From assembly GCF_014205215.1 (NCBI RefSeq), contig NZ_JACHNC010000001.1, forward strand, positions 9,606,501 through 9,670,500: a stretch of DNA of 64,000 nucleotides, read 5' to 3'. Below, piece by piece: positions 36,152-44,063 of this stretch. The DNA is from Actinoplanes lobatus. Its GTDB lineage: Bacteria > Actinomycetota > Actinomycetes > Mycobacteriales > Micromonosporaceae. The notes beneath the pieces were generated by a model that made no database searches, was not told the DNA's origin, and saw only the letters and a program-made list of their open reading frames with translations. Numbering within the stretch: position 1 is the first letter of the stretch; each line of letters begins with the position of its first letter. The translations under genes and the position numbers were made by a program.

Positions 36152-38685
36152 TGCTGCGCGCCACGCTGAAGAGCCTGCTCGCCCGCAAGCTGCGGCTGGT
36201 CCTGTCCGGTCTGGCCGTGCTGCTCGGCGTGATGTTCGTGTCGGGCGCCCTGGTGCTCACCGACACCCTCAACCGCACCTTCGACTCGATCTTCTCGGAG
36301 GCCTTCGCCTCGACGGACGTCTCGGTCACCGCGAAACCCAAGGTCGAGGTCTCCGAGATGGAGGGCGAGGAGGTCGCCGCGCCGCTTCCGGCCTCCGTCG
36401 TGGAGACCGTCAAGACCCAGGAGGGCGTACGCTCGGCGACCGGCCGTGTCGACGCGGACGGGGCCCGGGTGATCGCTTCCGACGGCAAGGTGCTCACCTC
36501 GTTCGGTCCGCCGCGGATCGGCTCGAACTGGACCGGCACCGACGAGATCATGGAGATGCGCGCCGGCCGCGGCCCGGAGGCCCCCGGCGAGATCGCCATG
36601 AACGCGACCACCGCCGAGCTGGCCGGCTTCACCGTCGGCGACCGTGTCTCGGTGCTCACCCAGCGGCCGAAACAGGAGTTCACCCTGGTCGGCATCTGGG
36701 GTTACACCGGCGGCCGGGACAGCATCAGCGGCGTCCAGGAGGTCGCCTTCACCACGCCGGTGGCGCAGGAGCTGATGCTCGGTGAGAAGGACGTGTTCAC
36801 CTCGGTGACCGTCCGCACGGCCGACGGCGTCACCCCGGAGCAGCTGCGCGACCGGATCGCCCCGGTGCTCGGCGCCGGCTACGAGGTGAAGACCGGTGAG
36901 CAGCTCGCCGAGGACAACTCCTCGAGCCTCAAGGAGGGCATGGGCTTCTTCAACCAGATCCTGCTGGGCTTCGCCGGGATCGCGCTGTTCGTCGGCATCT
37001 TCCTGATCCTCAACACGTTCTCGATCGTGGTGGCCCAGCGCACCCGGGAGCTGGCCCTGCTCCGGGCGATCGGCGCCAGCCGCCGCCAGGTGATCAACTC
37101 GGTGCTGGTGGAGGCCGTGGTGGTCGGCGTGATCGCCTCGGTCCTCGGTCTGGCCGCCGGGGTCGGGGCGGGCGCCGGGCTGGGCGCGCTGTTCAGTGGC
37201 ATGAGCGGCGGCATGGACCTGGCCCCGATCGGGGTTCCGCTGTCCGCGGTGATCAGCTCGTTCACGGTCGGCATCCTGGTCACCGTGGTCGCCGCGGTGC
37301 TGCCCGCGCTGCGCGCCTCGCGGATCTCGCCGGTCGCCGCGATGCAGGACGTCGCCACCCCGGACCGGCCGCTCACCAAGCTGACCGTGGCCGGCACCGT
37401 GGTGACCGCGGCCGGGGCGGCGGCTCTGGGCATCGGGCTGTTCGCCGACTCCGGCGACGCCACGCTGTACCTGATCCTCGGCGGTGTGCTGGTCACCTTC
37501 ATCGGTGTCGCCCTGCTCACCCCGCTGATCGCCCGCCCGGTGGTGTCCCTGCTGGGCCGGCTGTTCTCCTGGTCGGTGCCGGGGCGGCTGGGCCGGCTCA
37601 ACTCGGGCCGCAACCCGCGCCGCACCGCGATCACGGCGGCCGCCCTGATGGTCGGCATCGCCCTGGTCACCGGCGTGACCGTGGTGATGGACTCGGCGAA
37701 GAGCAGTCTCAAGGCCGAGGCGGCGCGCATCCTCAAGGCCCAGATCATGATCAGTGGCGATCAGGGCGGGCCGCGGCCGCCGACGTACGATCCGGCCGTC
37801 CTGGACAAGGCCGAGCAGATCCCCGGGGTGCGGGCGGCCGCCGGCCTCTACAACGACCTGGTGGCGATCGGCGACGACCGGACGTATGTGGCCGCCACCG
37901 AGGACCTCTCCCGGATGGCGGAGGCCTACGGCACCACCGCCGCGAAGCTCGGCCCCGCCGAGATCGCGGTGAGCGAGCCGGAGGCCACCGAGCGCGGCTG
38001 GCAGACCGGCTCGACCGCGACGATCCAGACGTCGAAGGGTGAACCCCGGACGTACACGGTGGCGCACGTCTTCGGAGAGAACGCGCTGCCCGGCAGCATC
38101 ATCATGCCGGCCGAGGCGATCAAGGGCTTCGGCATCAGCCAGCCGGTCCTCGGGTTCATCCGCCTGGACGACGGTGTCGCGGTGTCGTCGGTGCTGCCGC
38201 AGGTGAAGGCCCTGGTCGCGGACAGTCCCGAGGTGACCGCCACCGACCAGCAGACCTTCGTCGACGATCAGGCCGCGGTCTTCGACCAGATCATCACGAT
38301 GATCCAGATCCTGCTGGGCCTGGCCATCCTGATCGCGGTCCTGGGCGTGGTCAACACCCTGGCGCTGTCCGTCCTGGAACGCACCCGCGAGCTGGGCCTG
38401 CTCCGCGCCGTCGGCCTGGGCCGTGCCCAGACCATGCGCATGATCACCGTCGAGGCCGTGGTGATCGCCGTCTTCGGCGCCCTCCTCGGCGTGGCGGTCG
38501 GCGCCGGCATGGGCAGCGCGGTGGCCCGCGCCCTGGAGAACGACGGCATCACCGAGATCGTCCTCCCCTGGGCCCGCATGGGCACCTACCTGGTCCTGGC
38601 CGCCCTGGTCGGCGTCTTCGCCGCCGTCCTCCCGGCGATCCGGGCCGCCCGCCTCAACGTCCTGGGCGCCATCGCCCACGACTGA
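36151..38685 (+). CDS. FtsX-like ABC transporter permease
   Basis: An 844-residue permease with two FtsX domains, each flanked by large extracytoplasmic parts. The first membrane helix is at about 15-37; the FtsX cores lie at about 265-390 (RTRELALLRAIGASRRQVI) and 720-840 (RTRELGLLRAVGLGRAQTM). It forms the membrane part of the MacB-like exporter with the upstream ATPase and is followed by a strong terminator. A mechanotransmission role, rather than channel transport, is usual for this fold. Confidence 0.93.
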   Translation: MLRATLKSLLARKLRLVLSGLAVLLGVMFVSGALVLTDTLNRTFDSIFSEAFASTDVSVTAKPKVEVSEMEGEEVAAPLPASVVETVKTQEGVRSATGRVDADGARVIASDGKVLTSFGPPRIGSNWTGTDEIMEMRAGRGPEAPGEIAMNATTAELAGFTVGDRVSVLTQRPKQEFTLVGIWGYTGGRDSISGVQEVAFTTPVAQELMLGEKDVFTSVTVRTADGVTPEQLRDRIAPVLGAGYEVKTGEQLAEDNSSSLKEGMGFFNQILLGFAGIALFVGIFLILNTFSIVVAQRTRELALLRAIGASRRQVINSVLVEAVVVGVIASVLGLAAGVGAGAGLGALFSGMSGGMDLAPIGVPLSAVISSFTVGILVTVVAAVLPALRASRISPVAAMQDVATPDRPLTKLTVAGTVVTAAGAAALGIGLFADSGDATLYLILGGVLVTFIGVALLTPLIARPVVSLLGRLFSWSVPGRLGRLNSGRNPRRTAITAAALMVGIALVTGVTVVMDSAKSSLKAEAARILKAQIMISGDQGGPRPPTYDPAVLDKAEQIPGVRAAAGLYNDLVAIGDDRTYVAATEDLSRMAEAYGTTAAKLGPAEIAVSEPEATERGWQTGSTATIQTSKGEPRTYTVAHVFGENALPGSIIMPAEAIKGFGISQPVLGFIRLDDGVAVSSVLPQVKALVADSPEVTATDQQTFVDDQAAVFDQIITMIQILLGLAILIAVLGVVNTLALSVLERTRELGLLRAVGLGRAQTMRMITVEAVVIAVFGALLGVAVGAGMGSAVARALENDGITEIVLPWARMGTYLVLAALVGVFAAVLPAIRAARLNVLGAIAHD

Positions 38686-38723
38686 CCATCGGCGAACATC
38701 CCGCGCCCACTCCGGGCGCACGA

Positions 38724-38752
38724 GCCGGCCCCGGCCCCGTGCCGGGGCCGGC
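38724..38752 (+). terminator. Terminator after ABC permease
   Basis: Stem GCCGGCCCCGGC / GCCGGGGCCGGC (12 bp), 5-nt loop. The remaining gap up to 38937 shows no gene I can support. Confidence 0.75.
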
Positions 38753-38937
38753 CCGTTCCCGGAACACGTCCGCCGGCCGGACCACCGATCTTCGCCCGGC
38801 GGCGCCTCGCGGGCGGGACCATGCACGGGCCTCGCGGTGCGCCACGGGACGTCCTGGATGCGGTGGGGGACGGTTCGGCCCGTACCGGAAAGGGTTGTGG
38901 GAAAGGACGGCCGGGAGCCCTCCGCGGACAGTGCCCG

Positions 38938-39492
38938 TCAGACCTTGCTGGGCAGGCGACGGTGCAGTTCGGCGAGCAGGACCTCGGGGCCGGGGGACAT
39001 CAGGCCCACGTCGATGACGTAGGCGAACTCGCCGCCCCGGCGCCGGACCCGTGGCGGGCCGCCCTTGCCGGGCAGGCGGGTGGCGTAGTTCTCGCTGATC
39101 GGCGAGATCACCAGCTCGGTGAACGGGCCACGGCCGTGCAGGGCCACCGCGGCGATCCCGGACCAGGGCAGATGGACCGGCTGCCGGCTGGTGGCGGCGA
39201 AGTCGATCCCGTGCACCGAGGTGTGCAGCCAGCCCAGCCGCCGCCAGACGACCAGCATGAGCACGGCGGCCACCACCGCCGGGACGACGAGGGTGGCCTC
39301 GAAGAAGACCACGATGTCGGATGCGCTCGGGCGGTATCCGGTGGCCATCCGCACAGCGATCGCGATCAGCAGCAACGGCAGCCAGGCGGCGGCCAGCACC
39401 CACAAGGCGGTCACATAGAACATGCCGCGGGCCTGGATGAAGCTGACGGTGTCGTCGGTGGGCCCCAGCACCTGATCCAGGTGATCTGTCAT
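38938..39492 (-). CDS. Membrane protein with PH-like C-terminal region
   Basis: A 184-residue protein with two membrane helices (about 28-48 and 62-82) followed by a soluble beta-rich part beginning RRLGWLHTSVHGIDFA, similar in layout to bacterial PH-domain (YdbS-like) proteins; the family is not certain. Start ATG at 39492 has CATAAT 6 nt upstream. It follows the CDP-alcohol phosphotransferase gene by 7 nt. Confidence 0.7.
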   Translation of the reverse strand: MTDHLDQVLGPTDDTVSFIQARGMFYVTALWVLAAAWLPLLLIAIAVRMATGYRPSASDIVVFFEATLVVPAVVAAVLMLVVWRRLGWLHTSVHGIDFAATSRQPVHLPWSGIAAVALHGRGPFTELVISPISENYATRLPGKGGPPRVRRRGGEFAYVIDVGLMSPGPEVLLAELHRRLPSKV

Positions 39493-39499
39493 ATGACGA

Positions 39500-40270
39500 T
39501 TATGTTCGGATAAGTGCCTCCTTTTCGGTGGAATAGCTACGGGTGGTCAGCCACAGCTTGTAGATGAGCAGCAGCTCGAACGCGGTCAGCAGAACCGCCG
39601 CGACCACGGTGAACGGCACGACGAGGCCGGTCAGCGGGCCGAGCACGAAGACGAACATCATGAACTCGATGCCGCTGAACACGTGCGCCCGGATCCGGTG
39701 TGCCAGCAGGAACCCGCGCGCCCGGCCGAACAGCCCGAACCGGGCCCGGAAGTCGCCGTGCACGTCGGCCGCCTCCGGGCCGTCGCCGCGCATCAGCTCC
39801 CTGATCTTCCCCATCTGGAGCGCGTTCAGGTAGCGGAACAGATCGAGGAAGATCACCAGCCCGGCCAGCCCGATCCAGAGTGGGTCGCCGGTGCGCTGCC
39901 ACTGCCCGCCGAACAGCCCGAGCGCGCAGATCACCACGCGCAGCCGGTCGAAGATGTAGTCCAGCCAGACGCCGAACACCGAACCGGTCCCGTTCAGCCG
40001 GGCGATCTTGCCGTCCAGGCAGTCGATCAGGAACGCCACGTGGAACAGCAGCGCCCCGGCGATCAGCCACCCGGTCCAGAAACACGCGGCGGCGCCCGCC
40101 CCGACACCGAACGCCAGGAGGCTGAGCCGGTTCGGCGTCACCCACCGCCACGGCGCGATCAACCGCACCAGGTGCACCGCCACCGGATCGACGAGCCACA
40201 CCGTCCACCAGGAGTCCCGCCGTTTGTAGGTGCGCTCCCGGATCTCGTCGACCGTCAATCGGGGGGTCAT
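39500..40270 (-). CDS. CDP-alcohol phosphatidyltransferase family protein
   Basis: A 256-residue membrane enzyme with about six helices. The hallmark is present: DCLDGKIAR followed by GxxxD and DxxxD spacing (GVWLDYIFDR). Family members join an alcohol to a CDP-activated lipid head group to make phospholipids such as phosphatidylinositol phosphate or phosphatidylglycerol phosphate. The longer frame begins at 40297, but ATG at 40270 has TAATGT at 7 nt, so it is preferred. Confidence 0.9.
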   Translation of the reverse strand: MTPRLTVDEIRERTYKRRDSWWTVWLVDPVAVHLVRLIAPWRWVTPNRLSLLAFGVGAGAAACFWTGWLIAGALLFHVAFLIDCLDGKIARLNGTGSVFGVWLDYIFDRLRVVICALGLFGGQWQRTGDPLWIGLAGLVIFLDLFRYLNALQMGKIRELMRGDGPEAADVHGDFRARFGLFGRARGFLLAHRIRAHVFSGIEFMMFVFVLGPLTGLVVPFTVVAAVLLTAFELLLIYKLWLTTRSYSTEKEALIRT

Positions 40271-40277
40271 GCGGGCG

Positions 40278-40283
40278 ACATTA
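40278..40283 (-). promoter_or_regulatory. -10 hexamer of CDP-alcohol transferase gene
   Basis: TAATGT on the minus strand with a 7-nt spacer to the ATG at 40270; decides the start over 40297. Confidence 0.5.
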
Positions 40284-40364
40284 CCGCTAGTGAGCAAGGT
40301 CGATACAGATCGTCACTCCTGAGGTGCCCGGCGCGGCCATCGGGTACGCACCGCCGCGCGCACG

Positions 40365-40370
40365 TAGGCT
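40365..40370 (+). promoter_or_regulatory. -10 hexamer of PAC2 gene
   Basis: TAGGCT, 7-nt spacer to the ATG at 40378; leaderless pattern. Confidence 0.5.
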
Positions 40371-40377
40371 GTTCCCC

Positions 40378-41247
40378 ATGAGTGAGTTCGACGGCCTCCC
40401 CATCCTCCGTTCTCCCGTGGCCATCGCCGCCTTCGAGGGCTGGAACGACGCCGCGGACGCTTCGACCGCGGCCGTCGAACACCTCGAGCAGGTGTGGGAG
40501 GCGCGAGAGGTCACCAGCATCGACCCGGAGGACTTCTACGACTTCCAGGTCAGCCGTCCGACGATCACCATGGCGGAGGGTGAGACCCGGAAGATCGAGT
40601 GGCCGACCACCCGGTTCACGGTGGCCAGCCCGCCCGGCGCCGACCGGGACGTGGTACTCATCCGGGGCATCGAGCCGAGCATGCGCTGGCGCACGTTCTG
40701 CGAGTCGGTCCTGGAGATCTGCCACAGCCTCGAAGTGACCCGGATCGTCCTGCTCGGGGCGCTGCTGGCCGACGTTCCGTACACCCGGCCCCTGCCGATC
40801 AGCGGCACCGCCAGCGACCGCGAGACCGCCGAGAAGTACAAGGTCGTCCCCACCCGCTACGACGGCCCCACCGGCATCGTCGGCGTGCTCCAGGAGGCGG
40901 CCACCCGCGCCGAGCTGGACGCGCTGTCGTTCTGGGTGCACGTCCCGCACTACGCGAACAACCCGCCCTGCCCGAAGGCCACGCTGTCGCTGCTCAGCCG
41001 GATCGAGGACGTCCTCGACCTGCCGGTGCCGATGGCCGACCTGGCCGAGCAGGCCGACGACTGGGAGAAGAAGGTCCGCGCCGCCGCCGAACAGGACTCC
41101 GAACTCGGGGAGTACGTGCGGGAGCTGGAGGAGCGGGTCGGCGACGCCGGGATCCAGCCGCTCACCGGCGACGAGATCGCCAGCGAGTTCGAGAAGTACC
41201 TGCGCCGGCGCGGCGGTTCGGCCGGCCCCACCGCCGGCTCCTGGTGA
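40378..41247 (+). CDS. PAC2 family protein
   Basis: A 289-residue protein of the PAC2 (proteasome assembly chaperone 2-like) superfamily, common in actinobacteria. The core is an alpha/beta fold with AAFEGWNDAADASTAAVEHL near the N-terminus and VLLGALLADVPYTRP in the middle. A helical, acidic C-terminal part follows. Despite the family name, a proteasome link in bacteria is unproven, and this gene lies 9 kb from the proteasome genes. The open frame is longer upstream, but the -10 position favours ATG at 40378. Confidence 0.88.
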   Translation: MSEFDGLPILRSPVAIAAFEGWNDAADASTAAVEHLEQVWEAREVTSIDPEDFYDFQVSRPTITMAEGETRKIEWPTTRFTVASPPGADRDVVLIRGIEPSMRWRTFCESVLEICHSLEVTRIVLLGALLADVPYTRPLPISGTASDRETAEKYKVVPTRYDGPTGIVGVLQEAATRAELDALSFWVHVPHYANNPPCPKATLSLLSRIEDVLDLPVPMADLAEQADDWEKKVRAAAEQDSELGEYVRELEERVGDAGIQPLTGDEIASEFEKYLRRRGGSAGPTAGSW

Positions 41248-41253
41248 GACACC

Positions 41254-41289
41254 GACGGCGGGCGGCCCCGATCGGGGTCACCCGCCGTC
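41254..41289. terminator. Bidirectional terminator after PAC2 gene
   Basis: Outer stem GACGGCGGG / CCCGCCGTC (9 bp) enclosing CCCCGATCGGGG, between convergent PAC2 and DUF397 genes. Confidence 0.75.
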
Positions 41290-41303
41290 ACGGAAGACGA
41301 ATA

Positions 41304-41495
41304 TCAGGACGACTTCTCGTAGGAGAGAACGAGATCCTGGAAACCACTCCACTCCGCCTGGGTGAAGACCAGCGGCGGCTGCCCCGGGTTCTTGCTGTCC
41401 CTGAGCCGGATGGTGCCATCAATTTGGGCAACCTCGATGCACCCGGAAGTCGCACAGAACGAACTGCGCTGCCACGCCATTGTGGTGTCTTTCAT
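41304..41495 (-). CDS. DUF397 domain protein
   Basis: A 63-residue DUF397 protein (WQRSSFCATSGCIEVA; RLRDSKNPGQPPLVFTQAEW is the usual core). DUF397 proteins pair with XRE-DUF5753 regulators in actinomycetes, and this one follows such a gene by 20 nt. The pair resembles the Scr1-type antitoxin/regulator modules; activity here is unproven. Lower-GC codons than neighbours suggest recent acquisition. Confidence 0.9.
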   Translation of the reverse strand: MKDTTMAWQRSSFCATSGCIEVAQIDGTIRLRDSKNPGQPPLVFTQAEWSGFQDLVLSYEKSS

Positions 41496-41515
41496 CTCGC
41501 ACCTTTCTGGACATG

Positions 41516-42439
41516 TCAGGACCCTTTGTCCTGATCCCTGCCGGGCTCTCGGGCTATACGCGCACGCAGGTCAAAGGCCCGCGCTAGAATGAGTGCCCGG
41601 CTCGCATTCTCGTCGAGCGACTGTTTCCAGAAACGCTCGAAGACATCCATGTGGAACTGCACCTCTGGCGAGTCTTCTACCATTTCATCCCGCGTGTACG
41701 ACTCTCGGTAAAGAACTGCGTCATCGGGCGGATCATCCCCAAGATGAATGACCGCGAATGCGCCGAACATGCCCATTACCGCACCGTCGTCCATCGGGAG
41801 AACCCGGACATGGACGTTCGGCCGGGAGGCGGAGGCAGCAAGATCATCCAACTGATCGGCGGTTGTCGACATCCCGCCCACCCGGCGCCACAAAGCGGAT
41901 TCATCGAAGAGGAGCCGGTACTCCGGCGCGCCGTCCTGCTCGATCAACCGCAGGCGGCGGTCCAGCCGGACCTCCCGGCGAACCCGGCGCTGATCGTCGC
42001 TGAGATTGGCGCCGTACCACGCCAGGGTCGCCTCGGCGGTCGCCGGGGTCTGGAGATGCCCCGGCACCATGGTCGGCTGGTACTCCCGGATGGAGGTCGC
42101 CGCCATCTCGAACTGCATCAGCTGGAGCAGGCCGGGCGGGAGGTGATCACGGTGCTCGGGCGGCGTCAGGTACCGCTCGCGGCGGGCGGTCCGCGCCTCC
42201 TCGACCAACTCGGCGATCCGGGCCTCGTCGGTCACCTGGTACATCGTGAGTGCGGCGCGGAGGTCGGTGGGCGACACGGTCACCTCGCCCAGCTCGATCC
42301 GCTGCAATTTGGACAGCGACCAGCCGAGCTTCTTGGCGACCTCACTCTGGCTGAGACCGGTGCGCTCACGGGCCGCGCGCAATGCCAGACGCACCCGCCG
42401 CCTCGAGACAGCGGGCAGGTCGTCGCGCGCAGCCGACAT
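41516..42439 (-). CDS. XRE-family regulator with DUF5753 domain
   Basis: A 307-residue regulator. The helix-turn-helix is at about 12-70 (LRAARERTGLSQSEVAKKLG, SKLQRIELGE) and the rest matches DUF5753, the usual partner domain of DUF397 proteins. The DNA is less GC-rich than its surroundings, notably near 41640-41770. An inverted repeat GCCGTG/CACGGC lies 60 nt upstream and may be its operator. Confidence 0.9.
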   Translation of the reverse strand: MSAARDDLPAVSRRRVRLALRAARERTGLSQSEVAKKLGWSLSKLQRIELGEVTVSPTDLRAALTMYQVTDEARIAELVEEARTARRERYLTPPEHRDHLPPGLLQLMQFEMAATSIREYQPTMVPGHLQTPATAEATLAWYGANLSDDQRRVRREVRLDRRLRLIEQDGAPEYRLLFDESALWRRVGGMSTTADQLDDLAASASRPNVHVRVLPMDDGAVMGMFGAFAVIHLGDDPPDDAVLYRESYTRDEMVEDSPEVQFHMDVFERFWKQSLDENASRALILARAFDLRARIAREPGRDQDKGS

Positions 42440-42498
42440 CCAGCCTCACCAAACGCTTGAATCGTCGCGAATCGACCATGACTGCGACCTGGCATTCT

Positions 42499-42515
42499 GC
42501 CGTGTCGCTCACGGC
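42499..42515. promoter_or_regulatory. Inverted repeat upstream of XRE gene
   Basis: GCCGTG-TCGCT-CACGGC, 60 bp before the XRE start, near a TATCCT -10-like hexamer. Candidate autoregulatory operator. Confidence 0.35.
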
Positions 42516-42538
42516 TTGCCGAAGGATACCCCACCCGC

Positions 42539-42949
42539 TCAGGGCCGACGAAACTCCAGACAGCGGACCAGGCCACGGCAGAAGCCGGTGAACTCGCGCT
42601 CGTCACGGGAGGAGAACACCTCGACCACCCGGCCGTGGTAGGTGGCCCGCAGCTGCCACCAGCGGCCGGCCCGGGGGCGCAGCCAGTACAGCGCGTTGAC
42701 GGCCAGGACACCCGACACCAGGACCGCCAGCAGCCCGGACGCCGGCCCCACCAGGGGCACCGCGACAACCGCCGCGACCAGCGCGGATGCACCGAGGAAC
42801 TGGCGGCCGGCACCCTCCGGGCCGGGGTCGAACCGTACGATGTGGAGCTCCGTCATCTCGGCCACCTGGAACCGCCGGTGGCTCTCCCTGGAGACCTCGA
42901 CGATCTGCTCCGTGATGACGGCCCGCGGACCCTTGTAGAAGACCGGCAC
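42539..42949 (-). CDS. DUF6232-like membrane protein
   Basis: A 136-residue protein with an N-terminal beta strand pair (FYKGPRAVITEQIVEV), two membrane helices at about 56-92 and a C-terminal strand pair. The layout resembles DUF6232 proteins, but I am not certain. The GTG at 42949 has AGGAGG 7 nt before it, better than the longer frame at 43045. Two hairpins precede it (42965-43000 and 43013-43042). Confidence 0.65.
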   Translation of the reverse strand: MPVFYKGPRAVITEQIVEVSRESHRRFQVAEMTELHIVRFDPGPEGAGRQFLGASALVAAVVAVPLVGPASGLLAVLVSGVLAVNALYWLRPRAGRWWQLRATYHGRVVEVFSSRDEREFTGFCRGLVRCLEFRRP

Positions 42950-43012
42950 CTCCCACCCTCCTCTCGGGTTCTCCCCCCGGAGAAGGACCCTCCCCCGGGG
43001 AGAGAAGGCCGG

Positions 43013-43042
43013 GGCGGCACTCAGTTGCCGCTGAGTGCCGCC
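43013..43042. terminator. Strong hairpin upstream of DUF6232-like gene
   Basis: Perfect 12-bp stem GGCGGCACTCAG / CTGAGTGCCGCC with a 6-nt loop. It stands 64 nt before the minus-strand start codon, so it could be a leader attenuator or a boundary between divergent genes. Confidence 0.5.
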
Positions 43043-43202
43043 CATCCACCGACCCGTCCTTAACGTGCGCTCAGTATGGGGTCTAACCGCCCGTGTCCGC
43101 CAGACTCCTGGGAGCCATATAGCTGATAGCCGAATTCACTCATGGTTTCATTCGGCGAAGGTCGGCGCGTCGCGTGACGGCGCCACCACCGCTGGCGCAT
43201 CC

Positions 43203-43214
43203 TAGGAACCTAGC
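43203..43214. promoter_or_regulatory. Palindrome before GntR gene
   Basis: CTAGG-AA-CCTAG, 16 bp before the GntR start. Candidate autoregulatory operator. A second inverted repeat, CCGAAT...ATTCGG, lies at about 43131-43158. Confidence 0.4.
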
Positions 43215-43230
43215 TGGAAGGGGGACGATC

Positions 43231-44022
43231 ATGACCGTCAATCCGGGCGCCGCCGAGTTCCCGCATCGGCAGATCGCGGCTCAGCTGCGGGAACGCATCC
43301 GTCGCGGGGACTGGCAGCCGGGCGAGCGCCTGCCCTCCATCCCGGCCATGGCGGAGATGTTCGGCGTCGCGAAACAGACCGTGCAGCGTACCGTCGACCA
43401 GCTACGGGTCGAGGGCATCCTGATCACCAAGCCCGGCTCCGGCACGTACGTCCGGGGCACCCGCCGCCGACTGAACCGGCTCTCCCGCGGCCGGTACGGC
43501 GCCCACCGCGGCTACCACGCCGACTTGGCCGCCCGCTACCGCCAGCAGCTCACCGCCGTCGGCCGGGAACCCGCCCCGCCCGAGGTGGCCGACGCCTTCG
43601 GGGTCCGCGACGGCACCGAGATGCTGGTCCGGCGGCACGTCGTGCGTACCGACGACGCCACCGTGGAGGTGGGCGCCTCCTGGTTCCGGGTGACCGACGC
43701 GAGCGGCACCACCCTGGAGCGGCCCGAGGCGTTCGGCCGGCCCCTCTACCAGGAGGCCGAGGAGGTGCTGGATCGCAGGTACACGACGGCCACCGACACG
43801 ATCAGCGCCCGCCAGCCGAGCCGGGAGGAGGCGGAGATCCTCCAGATCCGGCCGGACACCCCGGTGCTCCATCTGCTACATGTCGCTTTCGACGAGACCC
43901 GTAAGCCGATCGAGGTGGCGCAGGCGACCTGGCCGGGGCCGATGACCACGCTGACCGAGGAGTACCGGATCCCCTTGCCGGCCGCCGAGCCCGATCCCGA
44001 CCCGGGGCTAGCTCTGGCCTGA
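43231..44022 (+). CDS. GntR-family regulator (HutC type, UTRA domain)
   Basis: A 263-residue regulator with an N-terminal winged helix (about 12-75; QIAAQLRERIRRGDWQPGER, AEMFGVAKQTVQRTVDQLR) and a C-terminal UTRA ligand domain (about 110-250). Ligand unknown. The ATG at 43231 is chosen for AAGGGGG at good spacing; an in-frame upstream ATG at 43174 has none. It is convergent with an alpha/beta hydrolase gene; their stop codons lie in one 12-bp repeat array. Confidence 0.9.
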   Translation: MTVNPGAAEFPHRQIAAQLRERIRRGDWQPGERLPSIPAMAEMFGVAKQTVQRTVDQLRVEGILITKPGSGTYVRGTRRRLNRLSRGRYGAHRGYHADLAARYRQQLTAVGREPAPPEVADAFGVRDGTEMLVRRHVVRTDDATVEVGASWFRVTDASGTTLERPEAFGRPLYQEAEEVLDRRYTTATDTISARQPSREEAEILQIRPDTPVLHLLHVAFDETRKPIEVAQATWPGPMTTLTEEYRIPLPAAEPDPDPGLALA

Positions 44023-44063
44023 CAAAAGGCCTGACAAAAGGCCTACCTAAAGGCCTGACAGCA
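44016..44063. repeat. 12-bp tandem repeat spanning two stop codons
   Basis: Four units: GGCCTGACAAAA twice, GGCCTACCTAAA, GGCCTGACAGCA. The first holds the GntR stop (TGA, 44020) and the third holds the convergent hydrolase stop (TAG, 44047). Confidence 0.85.

Noticed and set aside
36025..38826. A 933-codon minus-strand open frame over the ABC exporter, and similar long frames at 9553-12858 and 55898-57811
   Set aside because: These are antisense shadows of high-GC genes; the opposite strands encode clear families, and the shadow peptides are Arg/Gly/His-rich without motifs.
38753..38937. A small gene in the gap after the ABC permease
   Set aside because: Short frames exist but have no ribosome site or codon bias that sets them apart.
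40378..41247. PAC2 gene as a part of the proteasome system
   Set aside because: The family name is by similarity to a eukaryotic chaperone; the gene is 9 kb from the proteasome genes and no functional link is visible.
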